A stretch of DNA of 64,000 bases from positions 1-64,000 of the forward strand of contig NZ_FOCZ01000022.1 in the NCBI RefSeq assembly GCF_900110245.1, given 5' to 3'. Source of the stretch: Niastella yeongjuensis. Its GTDB lineage: Bacteria; Bacteroidota; Bacteroidia; Chitinophagales; Chitinophagaceae. The notes beneath the pieces are model-generated. The model made no database searches, was not told the DNA's origin, and saw nothing but the letters and a program-made list of their open reading frames with translations. The number at the start of each line of letters is the position of its first letter. Positions within the stretch are counted from its first letter, which is position 1. This document shows positions 8,078 through 17,895 of the stretch, piece by piece. The position numbers and the translations under genes are program-made.

Positions 8078-8740
8078 ATGCAAATTGGCGAAAGGTTAAA
8101 AGAAGTTCGTAAACGCAAGAATATAAAGATGCCTGCAATTGCAGCAGCAACCGGCATTTCAAAAGAAAACCTGTATAAATGGGAGAAGGGTACTAAACCC
8201 AGCGACTTTTCCCAATACAACAAGCTGGCTGATTTTCTGGATAAAGTAGAAAGTACGCCTGATTTTGTATACGAGGAGCCCAAAGCGAATAACATCAAAC
8301 AATCCAAACAAACCGCTCCCTCTTTATTTACCGGTATTTATCTTTCCAATGACGAAGATGCCATTCCATTAGCGGATGGCAATGCCCCGGGTATTACTAT
8401 GATGAATGATAAACCCATGCTGGTGGGCTGGCGTATTGATGCACCCGTTATAGGTAATTTCGATTGCGTAATAGCGGTTACCGGCGATAGCATGGAACCT
8501 AAATTCAAAAGCGGCAGCTGGATCGCCCTGAAGAAACTTCGCTTCACAAAAATTCTGAATGCCGGCTATCACTATTATGTGGTTGATAAAAACCTGCAAG
8601 GACTTTTAAGGCGGGTACAACCAGCCGCAGAAAACAACAGCATTATACTGATTGCAGAAAACGAACAATACCCCGAGATCATCAGAAAGATAGATGATGT
8701 ACTGGCCATCTTTAGTGTGGAAGCCGTTATCAATAAGTAA
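8078..8740 (+). CDS. XRE-family regulator with S24/LexA-like C-terminal domain, copy 2
   Basis: 220 aa. N-terminal XRE helix-turn-helix (residues 3-55; MPAIAAATGISKENLYKWEKG), a variable linker (60-90), and an S24-like domain with TGDSM (Ser138). Arg178 stands where the catalytic Lys is expected (LLRRV), as in copy 1, although a Lys pair (152-153) occurs elsewhere in the domain. The start ATG lies in the AT-rich divergent region with the ATTACA/TGTAAT site. The linker is unlike copy 1 while both ends are conserved, so the duplication is not very recent. Confidence 0.85.
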   Translation: MQIGERLKEVRKRKNIKMPAIAAATGISKENLYKWEKGTKPSDFSQYNKLADFLDKVESTPDFVYEEPKANNIKQSKQTAPSLFTGIYLSNDEDAIPLADGNAPGITMMNDKPMLVGWRIDAPVIGNFDCVIAVTGDSMEPKFKSGSWIALKKLRFTKILNAGYHYYVVDKNLQGLLRRVQPAAENNSIILIAENEQYPEIIRKIDDVLAIFSVEAVINK

Positions 8741-8756
8741 GTGCCAGAATAAAAAA

Positions 8757-8796
8757 GCTCTCCCACCAATAGCCTATATCAGCATGGCAGGAGAGC
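8757..8796 (-). terminator. Terminator after the SusD gene
   Basis: GCTCTCC (8757-8763) pairs with GGAGAGC (8790-8796). On the minus strand it is followed by a T6 run, so it mainly serves the 8822-10450 gene; it is also downstream of the convergent XRE/S24 gene. Confidence 0.65.
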
Positions 8797-8821
8797 CGGC
8801 CTTCGTAACAACCATTATCTT

Positions 8822-10450
8822 TTAATTCTTCAGGGGTGGACTTACGCTACCCGGTGTATTAAAATCAAGTTCATTCTGCGGTACATCCCAGTAGTCCATA
8901 TAATCATACTCCATAAAACATGCAGTGGGTACAGAACCAGGTTGCTGTGGAGTTAACAGGTTACCCGGAATGATTACGATGGCATTTGCCCGTCCACCAC
9001 CTTGTGAGGCAGGTTGAGTAATACCCCAGCGACGGGCATCATAAAATGCAGTGCCCCACAAAAAGAGGGCTACTCTTCTTTCCTTTCTGTATTCTTCCAG
9101 TGCATCGGTGGCACTTAAACCGGTGTTGGCCACATGCGCTAAACCGGCATGTTGAAAATCGCGTACTTCATCTACCAGTTGCAAACCTGGTTCAATACTA
9201 TTGGTGCGTAACAATGCTTCTGCTTTCATCAGTTGCGTTTCTTCATAACTGCAAGCCCAGGGAACTGTGCCCTGACTGGTACCTGTAGCATACAAACCTC
9301 CGTCTTCAATAAATATGGGATTGTAACGGGTGCCGAATTGTAATCCCCGGCCTCTTTCATTTACTTTGGGTGGGTCAAAAAGCTTGAATCCGGTTGAGAA
9401 CCGGTGATCACCTGGTTTAAAGTCCTGGATCAATCGTTCACTTACAAAAGAGAATTGCACTACTTCGCCCAGGTATAAATATGGATGAAATTGCCCAAGG
9501 GAAACATCGTTGGAACCACTGGGATCTATGCCAAACCTGAAGACATAATCGTCGGCCTGAATACCCTGGTCAACAAGGGTGATCACCTGTTGCCAGTTGG
9601 CAGGGGTCATTTCTGTAACTTTTTTATTGACCATTAAATTGCGCGCCTTTAATGAATAGATCTGGCGCTTCCACATATCGGGCGTCACTACGTTTTGATT
9701 TTGGTTAAAAGAGGCTACAATCGCCTTCATAATGGCGGTATAATCGTCTGTGACCTCAATGCCATCTAACGTGGTCAGGCAATCGTTCAGCGATTTATCG
9801 GCTTCGGCCAAAATAGCGTTGTGATCAACAAAGTTGCCATTGGTTTTACCTGCAGTATCTACAATTACCCCGCCCAGGTACATAGAGCCAATACGGGAAT
9901 AGGCGTATGCTTTCCACCACAATCCCCAGGCTCTGAAGATGTTTTTCTTATTGTCGGCATCACCGCTGAGTTTCAATAACGGGTCGTTCAAAGATGCCAA
10001 CAGGAAGTTGGCTTGTGATATAATGTAGTAACAGCTCGACCACTCATATTGAAAAGCGTTGAGTTCGCCAGATCCTCTTGAGTCGAATCCCTGTAGCTGG
10101 GTTTTTTGATCAACCGTATTGGGATTGGTGATTACCGTGCCGCCGGGCAACGTGATCTTATATACCTGGTTAACCCAGCGAAAACCATAGTTACCATAGG
10201 GACAGTAAGCTTCATCGCCCATGATGCTGTGATTGGTAAGGGCTATGTGAAAAATATTAGTCTTGCCTTCTCCAGGCACATCTGCGATCATTTTCTGCAA
10301 TATCCCCAATGAAAAGTTCTGTAACCCCGCCTGCGTTGTCAACGCCTGTTGGGGTAAGGGCTGATTGGGGTTGTTCAACTCAAGTGAAGATTTTTTACAA
10401 GCCCCCGATATGAAAACAATGATTATTATATAATTGAGGTATCGTTTCAT
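8822..10450 (-). CDS. RagB/SusD-family nutrient uptake outer-membrane lipoprotein
   Basis: The start is set at the ATG at 10450 because MKRYLN...FISGAC is a proper lipoprotein signal with a lipobox Cys, giving 542 aa; an upstream extension of the frame overlaps the SusC end and lacks this logic. The body has the SusD pattern: helical TPR-like N-terminal half (AWGLWWKAYAYSRIGSMYLGG) and a C-terminal region with EETQLMKAEALLR and EYRKERRVALFLWGTAFYDARRWG. It lies 16 bases after the SusC gene stop, so both are one operon. The complex imports an oligosaccharide or other polymer fragment. No degradative enzyme is adjacent, so the substrate is not predictable. Confidence 0.9.
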   Translation of the reverse strand: MKRYLNYIIIIVFISGACKKSSLELNNPNQPLPQQALTTQAGLQNFSLGILQKMIADVPGEGKTNIFHIALTNHSIMGDEAYCPYGNYGFRWVNQVYKITLPGGTVITNPNTVDQKTQLQGFDSRGSGELNAFQYEWSSCYYIISQANFLLASLNDPLLKLSGDADNKKNIFRAWGLWWKAYAYSRIGSMYLGGVIVDTAGKTNGNFVDHNAILAEADKSLNDCLTTLDGIEVTDDYTAIMKAIVASFNQNQNVVTPDMWKRQIYSLKARNLMVNKKVTEMTPANWQQVITLVDQGIQADDYVFRFGIDPSGSNDVSLGQFHPYLYLGEVVQFSFVSERLIQDFKPGDHRFSTGFKLFDPPKVNERGRGLQFGTRYNPIFIEDGGLYATGTSQGTVPWACSYEETQLMKAEALLRTNSIEPGLQLVDEVRDFQHAGLAHVANTGLSATDALEEYRKERRVALFLWGTAFYDARRWGITQPASQGGGRANAIVIIPGNLLTPQQPGSVPTACFMEYDYMDYWDVPQNELDFNTPGSVSPPLKN

Positions 10451-10466
10451 AATAAGTAGTTTGTGG

Positions 10467-13400
10467 TTAGAATTGAAGGTTAATGCCAAACTGGAACGAG
10501 CGCAGGTTGGGGACAGAAAAATAATCGGCGCCAATATTTGAGCCTGCTCCTACCGAGCGGTTCCCCTGACTATCCTGTGCCGATGTGGCTTCGGGGTCCA
10601 ATCCTGTGTAATCTGTAATGGTTAACAGGTTTCTTCCAGACACAGTCAATGCGATCCCTTTAACCCAGGAGGCTTTATCTTTGATCAAATCGCCCAGTTG
10701 ATAGATCAATGTAAGGTCCCTCATCCGCCAATACGATCCATCTTCAACAAACCATCCTGTGCGTTGCACACTATTGTACATACTATTATAGAAATTCACA
10801 AAAGAGCCTGTTTCGCCGTTAATGGTGAGCGACTTGTCAAAATCCTTATGTAACCTGTCGCGATACATCCATTGCCTGGTGAGGTTATAAATGTCATTGC
10901 CATGCGACCAGTCCCACTGCATAGAAATGGACAACTTTTGAAACAGCGTAATGTTGTTGGTAAATGACATGGTAAAATCAGGATAGGCATTACCAGTAAT
11001 GTACTGGTCGTTGGCATCGGTAAGAACGGCTCGTTTGGTGGTCTTGTTTACCACAACACCATTGGCGATCTCGTATTGCGATGCATCTGCTTCGGGTATA
11101 TACCTGCTTTTGTCTGACTGCCGGGTTTGGTTAATACTGGTTAAAGGATTGGAGGTATAAAAATTACCCAGCGATTCCCCTTCTTTTACAATAAACAACC
11201 CATTTACAAAGTCCCGGCCATTGGCTACCCGGTCAACTTTTGTTTTAAAGGTACCAAAACGAACAGCCAGGGTCCAGTCCACTTTTTTACTGGTATACAT
11301 ATTTGCATCCAGGCTTATGTCAGCACCTTTAACAGTTAAGTCAATCAGATTTTCCACGGTCTGCTGAAAGCCGGAAGAAGCAGGCTGGTCAACATACTGA
11401 ATATTGTTATTGTTGTTCTTTTTCCAGTAAGTGAACGACAAACTGATCCTATTGAACCAGTCTTTGGTGCCAGGCAGGAGTGTTACATCAGTACCTAATT
11501 CCATTTCCTTTACTTCCTGTACCTGCAGTCTCGGATTTCCCGGAATATTCGGCAGGTATAAACCAACGCCACTGCCTAACTGCTGAGAGCTGAGGGTTGT
11601 TTGACGGGAATAATAATTGCCATCAAATTCATTGGGTGGAATACCGGCAGCGCCATAGGCCGCGCGTACCTTCCAATCGTTCAGCACATTTATCTTCAGC
11701 AATTCCGATGGCCTGAAGTAAGCCGTTGCACGGCCAAAGGTGAATGGACTCTTTTGATCACCAAATTGTGAGTTATAATCACTGCGTAAACCGCCCGTTG
11801 CCCCAAACAGGTTTCCAAAATCAATGGTCTGATTGATCAGGTAACCAAATGTAATGTACTCCAGGCTGCCATCGCCACTGGTTTTTACACCTGCGGCCGT
11901 AATATTGGCTGGTGGGTATTGTGGCAGATTAACGCCCTGAGAGAAGAAAGAATTGTATTCCAGTTTGCGCCAGTCGTAAGAAAACTGGGTAGTAGTGGTG
12001 ATGGGAACGTTCAACTTGAAATCCTTGTTGAAATCAAGTCTTACATAAACACTGGATAGGGCATTTTGATAGGTTGATTTCGCATGGTCGTCCCGAACAG
12101 AACCGAGTGCGGTATTCCCCCAGTAACCCAGATCTACCTGGGGAGAAGATTCCTGGTTTTTGTAAAGGTCCTGGAATTCTGAATTCCATAATTCAATTCC
12201 ATATTTAAAGTCCAGTTCAACAAAACGGGGGAATTTATAATTCAGGTTACTGTTGTTGATAACGCGGTTATCCTTACTGTACCGGGAGTGCCAGTCGGGT
12301 TCTGACAAAACATTCAACTGGTTTTCATCTCTTGGCCGTACAACCACTAAATCGGTACCGGGGTATTTGGCCGTAAAATCTATCCAGGGATAGGAGTTGA
12401 TCATTTCGAACCGGTTGTTATTGGTGCCTTTGAACAGATCATCTACATTAAATAACATCCGCGAGGTAACATTATAAGTACCCGACAACAGGTTTTCATC
12501 CTGCAGAATTAACTGTGTACTATTACGGGCGGTAAATCCCTTGAATAATTCAAACCCCAGGTTGGCCGAAAGGTTGGTGCGGCGAAGGTGGTTGTTCAAT
12601 ACATTTTCCTGGTCAATATGTGAAAGTGTAAATGAATAATCTGTTTTGTTACCACCACCGGAGATCCCTAATGAGTTGATGGTGGAGGTAGCTGTTTGGT
12701 AAGCCTGTTCAAGGTGGTCATACAACGGTAAAGTGGAAGGATAGGTTTTATTGTTCTTTAAATTGAAATCGGTATTGAAATCTTCTTCGGCTGGTTCGGG
12801 CCACATGCCATTGGAGTCGGGTTGTAAAACATCTCCATTGCGGTCGAGGATATTGCCATTGGCATCCTGCTGAAAGTGATGGAGTTTTGCACTCAGGGTT
12901 TTGTCTTCGCCCAGTATAACATTGTCGATGCTTACTTTTGAGTTAAGTGTAATGGCCAAAGGTTTATTACGGCTGCCTTTCTTGGTAAAGATCTGGATAA
13001 CGCCGTTAGCGCCCTGTGCGCCATAAAGCATACCGGCTGAAGGTCCCTTGGCTACTTCTACCTTTTCAACATTACTCACGTCCAGTCCGTTGATGTCTGT
13101 GACCTGAACCCCATCAACCAATATAATTGGATTGGTAGAACCCAGTGAGTTAATACCACGAAGAATGATATTCGGTTTTTGTCCGGGTTCACCTGAAAGG
13201 CTTTGAATATTGGCGCCGGCTACTTTCCCGATCAATGCCTGGTCAATGGAAAGTATTGCCGATTTTGCCATATCCTTGTTGCCCACGCTGGCTACATCGA
13301 TAGACAGCTTTTTCTTTTCGGTAGCCACCCCCGTACCGGTGACCACTATTTCACTAAGTGATTTTACTTCGGGTGTTAACTGAATGTCAAAAGCAGTGCG

Positions 13401-13652
13401 GTTTCGCACACTCATTTCAGTTGGTTCATAACCTACTCCTGAAAATACCAGCGTGGCATTTTCGGGAACAGTTAGTCTAAAGCTGCCATCGGTGCCCGAA
13501 GTGGTACCTGACGAGGTTCCTTTGATGGTGATTGAAATACTCTGTAGTGGCGTGCCGGTGGCATCAGTAATTTTTCCGCTTACTGTTTTCGTTTGAGCGT
13601 ATGCTGTAGTGAGCATACATGGCAATAGTAATAATGCCAGGAGTTTTCTCAT
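10467..13652 (-). CDS. SusC/RagA-family TonB-dependent outer-membrane transporter
   Basis: 1061 aa from the ATG at 13652 (MRKLLALLLLPC signal peptide); the frame runs 19 codons further upstream but those do not look like a leader. After the signal peptide comes a carboxypeptidase-regulatory-like domain (about residues 22-100, VSGKITDATGTPLQSISITIKG). A TonB plug follows (about 110-230, with NIILRGINSLGSTNPIILVDGV and YGAQGANGVIQIFTKKG), then a 22-strand barrel ending in F. No N-terminal STN signalling domain is present, and no ECF sigma/anti-sigma pair is next to it. It forms an operon with the SusD gene and should be its partner in TonB-driven uptake. Confidence 0.92.
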   Translation of the reverse strand: MRKLLALLLLPCMLTTAYAQTKTVSGKITDATGTPLQSISITIKGTSSGTTSGTDGSFRLTVPENATLVFSGVGYEPTEMSVRNRTAFDIQLTPEVKSLSEIVVTGTGVATEKKKLSIDVASVGNKDMAKSAILSIDQALIGKVAGANIQSLSGEPGQKPNIILRGINSLGSTNPIILVDGVQVTDINGLDVSNVEKVEVAKGPSAGMLYGAQGANGVIQIFTKKGSRNKPLAITLNSKVSIDNVILGEDKTLSAKLHHFQQDANGNILDRNGDVLQPDSNGMWPEPAEEDFNTDFNLKNNKTYPSTLPLYDHLEQAYQTATSTINSLGISGGGNKTDYSFTLSHIDQENVLNNHLRRTNLSANLGFELFKGFTARNSTQLILQDENLLSGTYNVTSRMLFNVDDLFKGTNNNRFEMINSYPWIDFTAKYPGTDLVVVRPRDENQLNVLSEPDWHSRYSKDNRVINNSNLNYKFPRFVELDFKYGIELWNSEFQDLYKNQESSPQVDLGYWGNTALGSVRDDHAKSTYQNALSSVYVRLDFNKDFKLNVPITTTTQFSYDWRKLEYNSFFSQGVNLPQYPPANITAAGVKTSGDGSLEYITFGYLINQTIDFGNLFGATGGLRSDYNSQFGDQKSPFTFGRATAYFRPSELLKINVLNDWKVRAAYGAAGIPPNEFDGNYYSRQTTLSSQQLGSGVGLYLPNIPGNPRLQVQEVKEMELGTDVTLLPGTKDWFNRISLSFTYWKKNNNNNIQYVDQPASSGFQQTVENLIDLTVKGADISLDANMYTSKKVDWTLAVRFGTFKTKVDRVANGRDFVNGLFIVKEGESLGNFYTSNPLTSINQTRQSDKSRYIPEADASQYEIANGVVVNKTTKRAVLTDANDQYITGNAYPDFTMSFTNNITLFQKLSISMQWDWSHGNDIYNLTRQWMYRDRLHKDFDKSLTINGETGSFVNFYNSMYNSVQRTGWFVEDGSYWRMRDLTLIYQLGDLIKDKASWVKGIALTVSGRNLLTITDYTGLDPEATSAQDSQGNRSVGAGSNIGADYFSVPNLRSFQFGINLQF

Positions 13653-13919
13653 GGTGATGGTATGTTTGGTTAAACAATACAGTTTCCGTGATAATGAAAA
13701 GCCGGGCAAAAAAGCTTTCGCATTACCTCAACTATGGTTCCGTTTTACATAAAATAAAACAGGGCAGGATCCAGGGCAGAAGATTATAACAGTTTGAACG
13801 TGGATACTCGGTCAGACTAGTAATTTTTGCTTGGAGGAGCGGAGATCAATTATATGACAAACGCTTGTTCGCAATTGCTGCATTGGAAGTTGCACGATGT
13901 CTGGTGCATTAAAATAGAA

Positions 13920-13945
13920 GAAGGCGACCAAAATTGATCGCCTTC
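13920..13945 (-). terminator. Terminator of the acyltransferase-like gene
   Basis: GAAGGCGA (13920-13927) and TCGCCTTC (13938-13945), perfect 8-bp stem, T-rich on the minus side. The remaining 13653-13978 interval contains only the promoter region for the SusC gene. Confidence 0.75.
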
Positions 13946-13978
13946 CCGCCTGTCGGCATTTTATTATGGTACAACAAA

Positions 13979-15178
13979 TTATATATAACTCAGCCACCAT
14001 TTAGTACGGTTGGCCTGTTTGTAGGCATCGTACCTTTTGCAAAGTGGATACACCCCAATAACAATTATGATCCATAAAACATACACAAAGGCAAGGCTGT
14101 AACCATAACCCTGCAACTGGCTGTTCATGCTTACCCAGCCTGTCAATACCATATCGCTCCATTTGAAGCCGGAGATGGCCGCAGCAATTACTGCCAGGAT
14201 ATGGATTAAATAAATGTGCAACAGATAATAGAACATGGGCACGCGGCCAAACACAACAAGTTTCTCAGACAACCGGTTCAAAGGTTTTTCTGCAAACGCC
14301 AGGAACAGCATGGCAGGGCCTAACGTCATTAAAATATATAATAGGGAAGGCGGATACTTGGTGGTATTCAAAAAAGACAATACCGTAAACACGGGATTTT
14401 TTTGTGCAGACCAGGGATGTGGGTCGCCATACATATTAATAAAACGAATGATGATGAACAAGGCAACAGCGCCCAGTCCCAACCAGATCAGCGTTTTCCT
14501 TCTTTTACCCGAATCAAACGTAGGCAGGTATAATTGTCCGAACGCATAACCAACCATCATAATACCTATCCAGGGGGTAACCGGATACCCCATCATAATG
14601 GAAACCGGCTTCATGAAAAAGATATGTTGTTCATGCAGTACCCCCATTATAAAGGAAGTATTATGAGGGCCTGGTGGTACATCGAGCAGGTTATGTGCGC
14701 CAATGATAGCGAGGCCAATAACCAGTATTGCCGTTAGTGGCAGATAGATCATGCCTGCAAGCACCATCATACTAACCCCCAACGCCCAAATAACCTGTAG
14801 TATCAGCACCGGGTATTGTGGGTTGAAGGTCCAGCCGAGTGTAACAATTACCAGTTCGGCAATTACCAGCCACAAACCACGCGTTAAAAGGAAGAGGGAT
14901 AATTCTTTTTTTGTTTTTTTGGTCCCATTCAAAAATGCAGAAGTGCCGGCCAGAAAAGTAAAGATGGGCGCACAAAAATGGGTGATCCACCGGGTAAAGA
15001 ACAACGGCACGTCGGTTCTGGTAAGGTCAGTGGGATCGTATAAGAAAGCGCTCGCATGAAAATAATCGCGCACATGGTCCAACGCCATAATGATCATAAC
15101 GGTACCCCGCAGCAGATCAATAGAATGAAGGCGCTTACCTTTAACCGGCATGGCCGGTATTGCAGTTGGTTGGCTCAT
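13979..15178 (-). CDS. DUF1624/HGSNAT-like membrane acyltransferase
   Basis: 399 aa, about ten hydrophobic segments. The N-terminal signature RLHSIDLLRGTVMIIMALDHVRDYFHAS is typical of the DUF1624 group related to heparan-alpha-glucosaminide N-acetyltransferase, with the conserved Asp-His pair (LDHVRDYFH). Such proteins are thought to move acyl groups across the membrane onto sugars; the substrate here is unknown. It ends in its own terminator and lies upstream of the SusC/SusD pair in the same direction. The 330-base gap and the terminator make co-transcription unlikely. Confidence 0.82.
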   Translation of the reverse strand: MSQPTAIPAMPVKGKRLHSIDLLRGTVMIIMALDHVRDYFHASAFLYDPTDLTRTDVPLFFTRWITHFCAPIFTFLAGTSAFLNGTKKTKKELSLFLLTRGLWLVIAELVIVTLGWTFNPQYPVLILQVIWALGVSMMVLAGMIYLPLTAILVIGLAIIGAHNLLDVPPGPHNTSFIMGVLHEQHIFFMKPVSIMMGYPVTPWIGIMMVGYAFGQLYLPTFDSGKRRKTLIWLGLGAVALFIIIRFINMYGDPHPWSAQKNPVFTVLSFLNTTKYPPSLLYILMTLGPAMLFLAFAEKPLNRLSEKLVVFGRVPMFYYLLHIYLIHILAVIAAAISGFKWSDMVLTGWVSMNSQLQGYGYSLAFVYVLWIIIVIGVYPLCKRYDAYKQANRTKWWLSYI

Positions 15179-15394
15179 TATAAATGGTTGATGTCTTGTT
15201 CTGTAAAGGTAGTTGTTGTTAGAATAAAATTCAGTAAAATTTATACACTTTAGAATATTATTCTGTCTGTTTAGGGTTTTAACACCAATGAATCGGAAAA
15301 AAGGGGATTAGAGGTACATTAAAAATTTTATCTGGGCGGCAATATGCAATCCGCGGCTAAATTGTACGTTATTAAGTAATTAAATCCATACCTA

Positions 15395-17005
15395 GTGAGA
15401 AGAGTAGTACCCTTTCTGGCCCTGGCCTTGTGCCTGCAACAGGCTACTGCCCAGATGTCCAATCCAAGTGATACTGGCAAATTAGTAGCGCAAAAGGAAA
15501 ATATCATTACGTCTAATACGATCATCAAGATCGAAAATTTAGGCGAGAACATCAACTCCGATCTCGGGGAGTTGCGTCCTACCGTGTCGGCAGATGGCAA
15601 TCTGCTGTTTTTTATTTGTGAGAACCACCCCGCCAATACCAAATACAATTCGGTCCCCAATTCACAGGATATCTGGTATTCTGAACGGGATTCAAATGGA
15701 GTGTGGAGGGAAGCCCGCCATTTAAAATATCCACTGAATACGGCTCAGTACAATGCGGTATACTGGATCTCGCCCGATAAGAACCGGATCCTGATCCGCG
15801 GTTCGTTTGGGAATGGAGGAGCATATTTTGGAAAAGGGGTGAGCCTTTGTACCCGCCAGGCCGATGGCCGTTGGGGCGAACCGGAAATGTTGTATATTAA
15901 AAAATACGATAAATATGACAAAGGTCAGGTGTCTGGGGCTACCCTTACACCAGATATGAAGGCATTGGTGTTGTATATGTCGCCCGATCCTGGCAGCCCC
16001 TACAATGACCTGTGGGTTTGTTTTCGGGAAGATGACGGCAGCTGGACCGAGCCCAAGAACCTGGGCAAGCAAATTAATTTCCCTGGAAATGAAATGACCC
16101 CCTACATCGCAGCTGATGGTGTTACCATGTATTTCAGCAGCGACAAGCCGGGTGGCCTGGGTGATAACGATATTTACATGACCAAACGCCTCGATAAAAG
16201 CTGGACGAAATGGAGCACACCGGTGAATTTAGGGGCACCCATAAACACCGAAGGCTGGGATGCCTTTTTTACCCTGGATGCCGGTGGTGAATATGCGTAT
16301 TTGACCAGCAATAAGGATACATATGGCGAAAGCGATATCGTACGCGTAAAGCTGTTAGAGCGTGAAAAACCGAACCCGGTGATTTTGGTAAGCGGCAATG
16401 TGTACAATGCCAAAACAAAACAACCGCTTAGTGCATCCCTTATATATGAAACCCTGCCCGATGGGGTAGAAGCGGGCAATGGGTTGTCGAGCCCAACCGA
16501 TGGCGCTTTCAAAATTGTATTGCCTTACGATAAGAACTACAGTATTCGCGCCAGCGCCGATAAATTCTTTGCTATTTCCGAGAACCTGAACCTCGACTCG
16601 ATGGTGAAAGCAGGTTTCCAGGAAATTCATAAAGACCTGTACCTGGTGCCCATTGAAATTGGACAGGTGGTGCGCCTGAACAACGTGTTCTTCGACTTCG
16701 ATAAATGGGACCTGCGTCCGGAATCGGATGTTGAACTGGACCGTGTAGTTAAACTGTTGAAAGAGAATCCGTCTATTGAAATTGAGTTGAGCGCGCACAC
16801 GGATAGTAAGGGTTCTGATGACTATAACTTCAGACTTTCTGATAACCGTGCCAAATCGTGCGTGGAATACATCATCTCGAAAGGTATCCCTGCAAGCAGG
16901 ATCACTTCGAAAGGATATGGTGAAAGCATGCCGGTGGCCACTAACGAAACCGATGAAGGCCGTCAGTTGAACCGTCGTGTTGAATTCAAGATCTTAAAGA
17001 ACTAA
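15395..17005 (+). CDS. OmpA-family protein with PD40 propeller and carboxypeptidase-regulatory domain (PorE-like)
   Basis: 536 aa from a GTG start; the frame has a stop six codons upstream and no ATG before the signal peptide (RRVVPFLALALCLQQATAQ). Residues about 55-320 contain WD40/PD40 repeats (LRPTVSADGNLLFFI, MTPYIAADGVTMYFSSDKPGGLGDNDIYMT). Residues 330-410 form a CarboxypepD_reg-like domain. Residues about 430-536 are a peptidoglycan-binding OmpA C-terminal domain (FDFDKWDLRPES, LSAHTDSKGSDDYNFRLSDNRAKS, GYGE, NRRVEF). The architecture resembles PorE of the type IX secretion system but lacks its N-terminal TPR. It may be a T9SS-associated peptidoglycan anchor or a paralog with another role. 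Confidence 0.85.
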   Translation: MRRVVPFLALALCLQQATAQMSNPSDTGKLVAQKENIITSNTIIKIENLGENINSDLGELRPTVSADGNLLFFICENHPANTKYNSVPNSQDIWYSERDSNGVWREARHLKYPLNTAQYNAVYWISPDKNRILIRGSFGNGGAYFGKGVSLCTRQADGRWGEPEMLYIKKYDKYDKGQVSGATLTPDMKALVLYMSPDPGSPYNDLWVCFREDDGSWTEPKNLGKQINFPGNEMTPYIAADGVTMYFSSDKPGGLGDNDIYMTKRLDKSWTKWSTPVNLGAPINTEGWDAFFTLDAGGEYAYLTSNKDTYGESDIVRVKLLEREKPNPVILVSGNVYNAKTKQPLSASLIYETLPDGVEAGNGLSSPTDGAFKIVLPYDKNYSIRASADKFFAISENLNLDSMVKAGFQEIHKDLYLVPIEIGQVVRLNNVFFDFDKWDLRPESDVELDRVVKLLKENPSIEIELSAHTDSKGSDDYNFRLSDNRAKSCVEYIISKGIPASRITSKGYGESMPVATNETDEGRQLNRRVEFKILKN

Positions 17006-17025
17006 TAAATTAATAGATATACTCT

Positions 17026-17063
17026 AAGGTGAGTCATCCGCCGGCTGGCGGATGACTCACCTT
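17026..17063 (+). terminator. Very strong rho-independent terminator
   Basis: A perfect 17-bp stem, AAGGTGAGTCATCCGCC (17026-17042) and its complement (17047-17063), with loop GGCT and a T6 run. The core contains TCCGCCGGCTGGCGGA, nearly the same as the palindrome at 57434-57449 and 59656-59671. Confidence 0.92.
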
Positions 17064-17229
17064 TTTTGTTTGAGGTGGGCCCGCCTGCAAGACGAACCGT
17101 AACCAGCTCCATTTCAGGCGTTTTTGTCGTTATAAGGATGGCACAGGATACAATTCAGAATTAAATACCTATTTTCAGGTCAGTAAGCACAAACTGTTTT
17201 AAACCTAACTGCTAAAAGTGAGGGGTGAC

Positions 17230-17838
17230 ATGTACGCTGATCAGACATTTAATCTTGATAGCAACGATGCCTCCATGTTTGCCATAAAGAACGATGAGGC
17301 TGCTTTTGAACAATACTTCAAACAACACTTCGCTTCCTTATGCACCTGGTGTAAGCATAAATATGAATTCGATACCGATATCGCTAAAGAGGTAGTGCAT
17401 ACGGCTTTTATAAAGCTATGGAAGAACCGCACTACCTTACCACCCGAAATGCCCGTAAAGGCTTTTCTGCACAGAGTAATTATAAATACCAGCCTCGATA
17501 TACTGCGCCATGCCAAAGTGCGGGAACGCTTTGAACGCTTTGTTCAGCAACGGAACGAAAGCGCTTCCACTACCCCACAGGAGAGTTACGATTCGAAAAA
17601 ATTACGGACCGACATCGATACCGCCATCGCGGAGCTGCCCGAACAAATGCGTACCATTTTTGAACTGAGCCGGTACGAAGGGTTGAAGTATGCCGAAATT
17701 GCCCGGCAACTCAATGTATCGGTAAACACGGTAGAAACCCAAATGGGGCGGGCCCTGAAAAAATTACGCAACAAACTGGCTGTTTATTTATCCAGTGGGT
17801 ATTTCATACTAATGATTATCAACAAAATAATATTTTAA
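17230..17838 (+). CDS. ECF-type RNA polymerase sigma factor
   Basis: 202 aa from the ATG at 17230, which has a GAGGGG ribosome-binding site close before it; a GTG four codons upstream is less likely. Region 2 spans about residues 20-90 (YFKQHFASLCTWCKHKYEFDTDIAKEVVHTAFIKLWKNR). Region 4 spans about 125-180 (IAELPEQMRTIFELSRYEGLKYAEIARQLNVSVNTVETQMGRALKKLR). This is the Bacteroidota group that works with FecR anti-sigma factors. It is followed after 57 bases by a FecR gene and then a SusC/SusD pair, so it most likely drives that uptake locus when the FecR protein is signalled. Confidence 0.92.
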   Translation: MYADQTFNLDSNDASMFAIKNDEAAFEQYFKQHFASLCTWCKHKYEFDTDIAKEVVHTAFIKLWKNRTTLPPEMPVKAFLHRVIINTSLDILRHAKVRERFERFVQQRNESASTTPQESYDSKKLRTDIDTAIAELPEQMRTIFELSRYEGLKYAEIARQLNVSVNTVETQMGRALKKLRNKLAVYLSSGYFILMIINKIIF

Positions 17839-17895
17839 AAAAAATGGGTGCGCGTGTCATGGTAAGTGTTCTCCCAAACGTAATATCATCAGAAC

